A DNA stretch of 64,000 nucleotides from NCBI GenBank assembly GCA_032622095.1, contig CP136068.1:187787309-187851308 (forward strand), written 5' to 3'. Origin of the DNA: Siphonodentalium dalli (lineage: Eukaryota; Mollusca; Scaphopoda; Gadilida; Siphonodentaliidae). This document shows, one piece after another, positions 55,053 through 64,000 of the stretch; positions within the stretch are counted from its first letter, which is position 1, and the number at the start of each line of letters is the position of its first letter. The notes beneath the pieces are model-generated. The model had not been told where the DNA came from and did no database searches. It worked only from the letters and a program-made list of their open reading frames with translations. A program made the position numbers and the translations under genes.

Positions 55053-55593
55053 ACCCACTGGAAATCTGCTATGAATTTAGTAAGTTATTTATTAGAGTGC
55101 TACGAATTAGGAATTGATCAAATATGACACGGCTTGATGTAGCCATATTTAGATTACCGAAGATGCTACTTGAGTGTTGTTCTATTAATTTCGCTTTCAT
55201 GCGTTTCATATCTGCCTAGTGGTGACTGATTCTGCCACGCACTTTCCATATTTACTTCGCGTAGCGTTTCCTGAGAAAAGGAATACATTCTTAGCTAATT
55301 CTGGCCCTTCGTGTGATACTAGTTTTGACTTAATTTCGATCATTACGGGATATCTTCTCAATTCTGCATATAACATGTATAGTTTGGTGTGCTAGACTTC
55401 ATTGTTGTGGTAATTTTGCAGAATTTAAGATGAATGGCCTCCAAAATTTGAGTTTTCTCGAAACACCAAACTTCACCACCATGCAGAATAATCGGCATGA
55501 TCATAGAATCATGTCTAGAGGCAACTGCAGCTTTCTTGTTATTTGCAAAAGGTCATACCGTGCATGGCTCTCGCGGCTGTATTATGGGTCTGC

Positions 55594-56036
55594 TTAAAGG
55601 TACTCAATCCGATTAAGCACCCCTCAATTACTATTTATGTGGCTTCGGGGTTAAAAACATATTTGATTCGAGTCGAGGAACCCATCCATTAAAGCTCGGA
55701 GTGATCAGATATCGATTTTTAAAATCTATTATTTTTCACAACCTGGAATATATAGTGGCCCAGTAAAAGTCGACGAGAAGACCAAATAGCGGATGAAGAT
55801 GGATAACTCTAAAATCAAGTGGCTTTTTTGTCAGATATTTGACAAACCGGCAAAATTCATTGTACAAAATGTTGATAAATAACAGGTTTTGGGCAATGTT
55901 ATACTATAGTGGACTGTGATTACCTTTATTTTCGGGCAATTAATCGATTCTGATAACTGAAGCGTCATTTCAAAACAATTATTGTTATTGGAACCTGATG
56001 ATATGGGGACCATCGAAACGGATTGAGTACCTTTAA
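55594..56036 (-). mobile_element. AGGTACTCAATCC MITE nested in the LINE (distal)
   Basis: Body 55598-56032, TTAA on both sides (55594-55597, 56033-56036). Ends AGGTACTCAATCCGATT and ACGGATTGAGTACCT. LINE coding sequence resumes on both sides. Confidence 0.92.
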
Positions 56037-56806
56037 TCGATTGACAAAATCTACCATTGAAAATAATTTAATACCAAGGTATTTAAACTTTTTTAGAATC
56101 TGTATTTCTTGGCCCCGATATGTGAATATTGGTAAGTTCTTCGACAATTCGTTAGCAAAAATTAACATTTTCGTTTTCTTTGTGTTAACATGGAGATTCC
56201 ATGCATGCCTCGGCATGATCTGCAAATGCTAAAAGTGCACGATGCACATTGTCCTCCGAGTCTGAGAGGGTGATGGTATCGTCTACGTATAATAAACACA
56301 ATATGTTCAAAATATTTCTCATCAAAATAGTTCAAGTTTGAGATTGCGCAGTCGCTCAGAAAACTTTGTATATCGTTCACAAACAAAGAAAACAAAAGAG
56401 TTGACATTGGCTAATCTTGAAATAAGCCTATCTGGCTGATAAAGAAGTCTGATTTCGAATTATTATTTTTCACACTGTACCTTCCTGCAATGTTTTACTA
56501 CCCCCCCCCCCCCCCCCAGTTTCACACATAATTTTATATTCATGTTTCGTATTACCCGTAGAATCTTACCGTTTATATCTGCTTACATAAGTTTCAACCA
56601 TAGAACATCTCTCCATACAGTATCAAATGCTTTGCGGAAGTCAATAAAAGTACAACATATCTTTCATCCACTCTGCAGGTACACGTTTATCATAGCATGT
56701 ATAATAAATATATTATCTATTGTCGAGTGACCCTTACGAAAACCTGTTTTAATTTTATTTATCAAGTCATTGTCTTCTGCAAAATTTTAATGACCATATT
56801 CGATAA

Positions 56807-57244
56807 TTAAAGGTATACTCAATCCGATCATACGGTCCCCATACCACCACGATAGAGCAACAACAACAACATTTCTTCAAAATAGGCTTTAGTTGTCAGA
56901 ATCGATATATTGGAACAAAATAATGCTGACCACAGTGACTGTCAACAATGGTATCAAATTGTAAACAAAATATGGCCGTATTATCATTAAAGTATGACGT
57001 AATTTGACCGTATTACCACTTGATTTTAGAATTATCAATCTTCATCCGCAATTTTGTCCGAAACCCTCCGTTTGACCACGTGTTTCTGGGCCACATATCG
57101 AGAAATAACAAACTTCAAAAATCGATATCTGATCACTCTGAGCTTTGGTGGTTGGGTTCCTCGACTCTCGAATCAAATATTTGTTACCCCCGAAGCCAAG
57201 GAAATAGTAATTTAGGAGCGTCTGATCGGATTGAGTACCTTTAA
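56807..57244 (+). mobile_element. AGGTACTCAATCC MITE nested in the LINE (proximal)
   Basis: Body 56811-57240, TTAA on both sides (56807-56810, 57241-57244). Ends AGGTATACTCAATCCGAT and ATCGGATTGAGTACCT. Inserted in opposite orientation to its sibling 800 bp away. Confidence 0.92.
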
Positions 57245-57960
57245 TAAATGGTGTAAAAAGTTTAGCAAAACAACTTAGAAGGGTGATTCGTCTATATGAT
57301 TCAGGTAAATTAGGGTCTCCGGATCTATTGAAGATGGGTTTAAGTTTATTGTCCCAACAGCACACTGTTTCGGAAAATGCCCACCACTCAAAATTAGATT
57401 TAAAAAGAGAACATATAAGTTCATAATTTCACCTAATGATTCGTTGATATATTCGTTCAAAATTTGATCCGCCCCTACTGTCTTACCGTTATTATACACA
57501 TATCTCTTCTTGTGTTATATGCCTATTTAGATGCGTTGAAGTCCATATCGAAGTAGTCAGAAATATCCGATTCATCATTACAGTCATTTAGGTTTAAATC
57601 CTTAACGTACTCCTCGAATTGGTCTATTGTGACGTTTCCTCTGGATTTTTTTTGTCTGGTTGTCGAAACATATTTTGTCAAGTCTGTCCCATAATGACTT
57701 ACCTGAATATCTCGATGTTCTGAAACCTGCTTTACTCACATATCTTTAATTGTTCTATCCATAACTCCTCTATACTTCGCGCAAGATTGTTTCATTATAT
57801 CTTTATCTATATATAATAGATTTTTTTATATTGTACTCGCGCTTTGAATGGTTGAATTGATTCCTCAATGTTCGTCATGCACTCACTGGCGTCACCGCCA
57901 TATATACCAAGCTTTGTCTTTGCGCATATTTCCCCGCTGCAATGCCAATATCAAGTTGCA

Positions 57961-58220
57961 AATTATGACTACTAAAATTACATGTTCAAACTTATAAACT
58001 GGAACGAAACAGATCATTAATCAAGTATATATACAGGGTTTTCGCAAAATTTCAGGAAGCTCCAGTCATGGAAGGGTTAAGATTCATTGAAGAATCAGCG
58101 GCGGCTGTACTGCTGACATTCCCATGGGATTTTGGTGGTGCATTAATATTAGCTTTTTTCGTATTTGCATGGGTAAAAATTCATAATTTTTTGGTCAATT
58201 TTCGTTTAAGCACTGGCGGA
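57961..58220. other. Unassigned, with a TTAA-element end
   Basis: ttttcgcaaaatttcaggaa-gctccagtcatggaagggttaa at about 58038-58080 is the same end segment as at 38.37 kb. Confidence 0.5.
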
Positions 58221-58547
58221 GTAAAGGTACTCAATCCGATCAGACGGTCGCATATCCATCAAGATACAACAACAGCATTTCTTCAAAAATAGTTATCAGA
58301 ATCTATTTATTGCAACAAAATAATGCTAACAAGTGTCAACTATTGTATCAAATTTCCCAAAACTTGTTATTTATCAACATTTTGTTCAACAAGATATGGT
58401 CGTATTATCACTTAAGTGTCACGAAATTTGGCCGTATTTCCACTTGATTTTAGAGTTATCCATCTTCATCCGCAATTTTTTACGAGACCCTCCGTTCCTG
58501 GGCCACATATTATTACACATCTCGAGAAATAACAAACTTCAAAAATC
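58221..58547 (+). mobile_element. AGGTACTCAATCC MITE cut by the satellite
   Basis: GTAA-AGGTACTCAATCCGATC start (58225), interior as in 56811-57240 up to aacttcaaaaatc, then directly the 51-bp satellite. About 130 bp of the right end is missing. Confidence 0.85.
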
Positions 58548-61500
58548 ACCGGAACTCGCGGCCGGTGTTACTCGAGCACCCAGATACCATACACACACAC
58601 ACACACACCCTCTCACCCTCACACCCTCACACACACACACACACCCTCACAAACACACACCGGAACTCGCGGTCGGCGCTACTCGAGCACACAGAGACCA
58701 TACATGTACAAACACACCGAAACTCGCTGCCTGCGTTACTCGAGCACACACAGACCATATAAACACACCGGAACTCGCGGTCGGCATTACCCGAGCACCC
58801 AGAGACCATATAAACACACCGGAACTCGCGATCGGCGTTACTCGAGCACACAGAGACCATAAAAACACACCGGAACTGGAGGCCGGCGTTACTCGAGCAC
58901 ACAGAGACCATATAAACACACCGGAACTCGCGATCGGCGTTACTCGAGCACCCAGAGATCATATAAACACACCGGAACTGGAGGCCGGCGTTACTCGAGC
59001 ACACAGAGACCATATAAACACACGGAACTGGCGGTCGGCGTTACCCGAGCACACAGAGACCATATAAACACACCGGAACTCCCGGTCGGCGTTACTCGAG
59101 CACACAGAGACCATATAAACACACCGGAACTCGCGGCCGGCGTTACTCGAGCACCCAGATACCATATAAACACACCGGAACTCCCGGTCGGCGTTACTCG
59201 AGCACACAGAGACCATATAAACACACCGAAACTCGCGACCGGCGTTACTCGAGCACCAAGAGACCATATAAACACACCGGAACTCGCGGTCGGCGTTGCT
59301 CGAGCACACAGAGACCATATAAACACACCGAAACTCGCGACCGGCGTTACTCGAGCACCAAGAGACCATATAAACACACCGGAACTCGCGGTCGGCGTTG
59401 CTCGAGCACACAGAGACCATATAAACACACCGGAACTCGCGGTCGGCGTTACCCGAGCACCAGAGACCATATAAACACACCGGAACTAGCGGCCGTCGTT
59501 ACTCGATCACCAAGAGACCATACAAACACACCGGAACTCGCTGCCGGCGTTACTCGAGCACACAGAGACCATACAAACACACCGAAACTCCCGGTTGGCG
59601 TTACCCGAGCACACAGAGACCATATAAACACATCAGAACTCGCGGCCGGCGTTACCCGAGCACCCAGAGACCATACAAACACACCGGAACTCGCTGCCGG
59701 CGTTACTCGAGCACACAGAGACCATACAAACACACCGAAACTCCCGGTTGGCGTTACCCGAGCACACAGAGACCATATAAACACACCGGAACTGGCGGTC
59801 GGCGTTACCCGAGCACACAGAGACCATATAAACACACCGGAACTCGCGATCGGCGTTACTCGAGCACACAGAGACCATAAAAACACACCGGAACTCGCGG
59901 CCGGCGTTACCCGAGCACACAGAGACCATATAAACACACCGGAACTCGCGGCCGGCGTTACTCGAGCACACAGAGACCATATAAACACACCGGAACTCGC
60001 GGCCGGCGTTACTCGAGCACACAGAGACCATATAAACACACCGGAACTCGCGGCCGGCGTTACCCGAGCACACAGAGACCATATAAACACACCGGAACTC
60101 GCGGCCGGCGTTACCCGAGCACACAGAGACCATATAAACACACCGGAACTGGCGGCCGGCGTTACTCGAGCACACAGAGACCATATAAACACACCGGAAC
60201 TCGCGGCCGGCGTTACTCGAGCACACAGAGACCATATAAACACACCGGAACTCGCGGCCGGCGTTACCCGAGCACACAGAGACCATATAAACACACCGGA
60301 ACTCGCGGCCGGCGTTACTCGAGCACACAGAGACCATATAAACACACCGGAACTCGCGGCCGGCGTTACTCGAGCACCCAGATACCATATAAACACACCG
60401 GAACTCGCGGTCGGCGTTACTCGAGCACACAGAGACCATATAAACACACCGAAACTCGCGACCGGCGTTACTCGAGCACCAAGAGACCATATAAACACAC
60501 CGGAACTCGCGGTCGGCGTTACTCGAGCACACAGAGACCATATAAACACACCGGAACTCGCGGTCGGCGTTACCCGAGCACCAGAGACCATATAAACACA
60601 CCGGAACTAGCGGCCGTCGTTACTCGAGCACCAAGAGACCATATAAACACACCGGAACTCGCGGCCGGTGTTACCCGAGCACCGAGAGGCAATACAAACA
60701 CATCAGAACTCGCGGCCGGCGTTACTCGAGCACCCAGAGACCATACAAACACACCGGAACTCGCTGCCGGCGTTACTCGAGCACCCAGAGACCATACAAA
60801 CACACAGGAACTCGCTGCCGGCGTTACTCGAGCACACAGAGACCATACAAACACACCGGAACTCGCGGTCGGCGATACTCGAGCACCCAGATACCATATA
60901 AACACACCGGAACTCGCGGTCGGTGTTACCTGAGCACACAGAGACCATATAAACACACCGAAACTCGCGACCGGCGTTACTCGAGCACACATAGACCATA
61001 TATAAACACACCGGAACTCGCGGTCGGCGTTACTCGAGCACACAGAGACCATATAAACACACCGGAACTCGCGGTCGGCGTTACCCGAGCACACAGAGAC
61101 CATACAAACACACCGGAACTCGCGGCCGGCGTTACTCGAGCACACAGAGACCATATAAACACACCGGAACTCGCGGCCGGCGTTACTCGAGCACCCAGAG
61201 ACCATATAAACACACCGGAACTCGCGGTCGGCGTTACTCGAGCACACAGAGACCATATAAACACACCGGAACTCGCGGCCGGCGTTACCCGAGCACCAGA
61301 GAGCATATAAACACACCGGAACTAGCGGCCGTCGTTACCCGAGCACCAGAGAGCATATAAACACACCGGAACTCGCGGCCGGCGTTACCCGAGCACCAGA
61401 GAGCATATAAACACACCGGAACTCGCGGCCGGCGTTACCCGAGCACCAAGAGACCATATAAACACACCGGAACTCGCGGCCGGCGTTACCCGAGCACCAA

Positions 61501-64000
61501 GAGACCATATAAACACACCGAAACTCGCGGCCGGCGTTACCCGAGCACCAGAGAGCATATAAACACACCGGAACTAGCGGCCGTCGTTACTCGAGCACCA
61601 AGAGACCATATAAACACACCGGAACTCGCGGCCGGCGTTACCCGAGCACCAAGAGACCATATAAACACACCGGAACTCGCGGCCGGCGTTACCCGAGCAC
61701 CAAGAGACCATATAAACACACCGGAACTAGCGGCCGTCGTTACTCGAGCACCAAGAGACCATATAAACACACCGGAACTCGCGGCCGGCGTTACCCGAGC
61801 ACCAAGAGACCATATAAACACACCGGAACTCGCGGCCGGCGTTACCCGAGCACCAAGAGACCATATAAACACACCGGAACTAGCGGCCGTCGTTACTCGA
61901 GCACCAAGAGACCATATAAACACACCGGAACTCGCGGCCGGCGTTACCCGAGCACCAGAGAGCATATAAACACACCGGAACTAGCGGCCGTCGTTACTCG
62001 AGCACCAAGAGACCATATAAACACACCGGAACTCGCGGCCGGCGTTACTCGAGCACCCAGAGACCATATAAACACACCGGAACTCGCGGTCGGCGTTACT
62101 CGAGCACACAGAGACCATATAAACACACCGGAACTCGCGGCCGGCGTTACCCGAGCACCAGAGAGCATATAAACACACCGGAACTAGCGGCCGTCGTTAC
62201 TCGAGCACCAAGAGACCATATAAACACACCGGAACTCGCGGCCGGTGTTACCCGAGCACCGAGAGACCATATAAACACACCGGAACTCGCGGTCGGTGTT
62301 ACCCGAGCACCCAGAGACCATATAAACACACCGGAACTCGCTGCCGGCGTTACTCGAGCACACAGAGACCATATAAACACACCGGAACTCGCTGCCGGCG
62401 TTACTCGAGCACACAGAGACCATATAAACACACCGGAACTCGCTGCCGGCGTTACTCGAGCACACAGAGACCATACAAAAACACCGGAACTCGCGGCCGG
62501 CGTTACTCGAGCACACAGAGACCATACAAAAACACCGGAACTCGCGGCCGGCGTTACTCGAGCACACAGATACCATGTAAACACACCGGAACTCGCGATC
62601 GGCGTTACTCGAGCATCCAGAGACCATACAAACACACCGGAACTGGAGGCCGGCGTTACTCGAGCACACAGAGACCGTACAAACACCGGAACTCGCGGCC
62701 GGCGTTACTCGAGTACCGAGAGACCATACAAACACACCGGAACTCGCGGCCGGCGTTACCCGAGCACCAAGAGACCATATAAACACACCGGAACTAGCGG
62801 CCGTCGTTACTCGAGCACCAAGAGACCATATAAACACACCGGAACTCGCGGCCGGCGTTACCCGAGCACCAAGAGACCATATAAACACACCGGAACTCGC
62901 GGCCGGCGTTACCCGAGCACCAAGAGACCATATAAACACACCGGAACTAGCGGCCGTCGTTACTCGAGCACCAAGAGACCATATAAACACACCGGAACTC
63001 GCGGCCGGCGTTACCCGAGCACCAGAGAGCATATAAACACACCGGAACTAGCGGCCGTCGTTACTCGAGCACCAAGAGACCATATAAACACACCGGAACT
63101 CGCGGCCGGCGTTACTCGAGCACCCAGAGACCATATAAACACACCGGAACTCGCGGTCGGCGTTACTCGAGCACACAGAGACCATATAAACACACCGGAA
63201 CTCGCGGCCGGCGTTACCCGAGCACCAGAGAGCATATAAACACACCGGAACTAGCGGCCGTCGTTACTCGAGCACCAAGAGACCATATAAACACACCGGA
63301 ATTCGCGGCCGGTGTTACCCGAGCACCGAGAGACCATATAAACACACCGGAATTCGCGGCCGGTGTTACCCGAGCACCGAGAGACCATATAAACACACCG
63401 GAACTCGCGGTCGGTGTTACCCGAGCACCAAGAGACCATATAAACACACCGGAACTCGCGGCCGGTGTTACCCGAGCACCGAGAGACCATATAAACACAC
63501 CGGAACTCGCGGTCGGTGTTACCCGAGCACCGAGAGACCATATAAACACACCGGAACTCGCTGCCGGCGTTACTCGAGCACACAGAGACCATATAAACAC
63601 ACCGGAACTCGCTGCCGGCGTTACTCGAGCACACAGAGACCATATAAACACACCGGAACTCGCTGCCGGCGTTACTCGAGCACACAGAGACCATATAAAC
63701 ACACCGGAACTCGCGGCCGGCGTTACTCGAGCACACAGAGACCATATAAACACACCGGAACTCGCGGCCGGCGTTACCCGAGCACACAGAGACCATATAA
63801 ACACACCGGAACTCGCGGCCGGCGTTACTCGAGCACACAGAGACCATATAAACACACCGGAACTCGCGGCCGGCGTTACTCGAGCACCCAGATACCATAT
63901 AAACACACCGGAACTCGCGGTCGGCGTTACTCGAGCACACAGAGACCATATAAACACACCGAAACTCGCGACCGGCGTTACTCGAGCACCAAGAGACCAT
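58548..64000. repeat. 51-bp CpG-rich satellite, runs off the window
   Basis: More than 100 units of ggaactcgcggccggcgtta + ctcgagcacacagagaccat + ataaacacacc, mostly 51 bp with some 50-bp units (gagcaccagagagcat). Each unit has about six CpG, a CTCGAG and a TATAAA. The first unit is invaded by a (CA)n / caccctca microsatellite (58588-58662). Higher-order copies are visible: the agcggccgtcgtt marker at 59482 recurs at +1121, and 61944-62168 recurs at +1067 with identical translation. Because 51 is a multiple of three, all frames stay open and give 17-residue 'proteins' (VFIWSLCARVTPAASSG); these are not genes. Confidence 0.97.

Larger units (their letters stand above)
55060..57960 (-). pseudogene. 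Decayed non-LTR retrotransposon (LINE) reverse transcriptase
   Basis: Read right to left: GKTVGADQILNEYI and LSGGHFPKQCAVGTI (57.3-57.5 kb), LKPIFNRSGDPNLPESYRRI and TLLSCFAKLFT (about 57.25-57.35), motif A FIDFRKAFDTVWRD (about 56.61-56.66), STLLFSLFVNDI (about 56.4), the catalytic LYVDD at 56278-56289, and FKYLGIKLF (about 56.06). After the 55.6-kb MITE come MPIILHGGEVWCFEK and an RRYPVMIEIK-like tail (about 55.3-55.5). The order is that of a complete LINE RT plus C-terminal region. Multiple frameshifts and stops show it is dead. Clade not certain (CR1/L2/Jockey-like). The endonuclease part is not recognised. Confidence 0.85.

Noticed and set aside
58333-64000. Long cysteine- and serine-rich open frames on the minus strand
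   Set aside because: The unit length of 51 bp keeps all frames in register. The 17-residue repeat is an artefact and frames change wherever a 50-bp unit occurs.
41167-64000. CRISPR array
   Set aside because: Repeats are directly adjacent without unique spacers, and the genome is animal.

Overview
This is animal (eukaryotic) nuclear DNA, AT-rich, almost entirely non-coding and packed with repeats. A lophotrochozoan, most likely a bivalve mollusc, fits best. The reasons are a degenerate TTAGGG-type interstitial telomeric block, interspersed repeats with 'gggccataactc' and 'gacggacggacgg' motifs of the kind common in mollusc genomes, tRNA-derived SINEs, and a split ceramide synthase gene with animal-type GT/AG introns. 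The species cannot be fixed from the sequence alone.

Genes. One gene is recognised with good support: a ceramide synthase (CERS/LASS family) on the minus strand. Its first three coding exons lie at 30773-30948, 21878-22001 and 20239-20345. Spliced together they give an N-terminal membrane region followed by the Hox-like domain, with matching phases at both junctions. The catalytic TLC-domain exons were not found in the remaining 20 kb; they are probably beyond the left edge. A second, weaker candidate is a proline-rich terminal exon on the minus strand (4682-5080), with a C-terminal KKKR and an AATAAA signal just downstream.

Layout. 1-20 kb: minisatellites, a telomere-like block, and many small non-autonomous DNA transposons (MITEs). 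The MITEs fall into TTAA-flanked families with CCCTTT, AGGTACTCAATCC or AGGGGTACTGT ends, a palindromic TA-flanked family, and a hairpin family ending in GCAGAATGAGG. 20-31 kb: the ceramide synthase. Its 8.8-kb intron 1 is filled by nested transposons: two head-to-head TACCGCTAT elements form a palindrome, and one of them is split by a ~5-kb insertion carrying repeated coding-like fragments. 31-41 kb: SINEs, fold-back elements, more MITEs and short duplications. 41.17-48.11 kb: a ~6.9-kb satellite of 12-13-bp G-rich units. 48-58.5 kb: MITEs, a probable non-autonomous Helitron, a 53-bp tandem array and a decayed non-LTR retrotransposon interrupted by two sibling MITEs. 58.55 kb to the window end: a 51-bp CpG-rich satellite that runs off the edge.

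The main interest is structural. Several unrelated-looking MITE families carry the same near-perfect 67-bp hairpin cassette. The nesting orders can be read directly. Both large satellites show higher-order duplication. The long open frames in both satellites result from repeat units lacking stop codons and are not genes.
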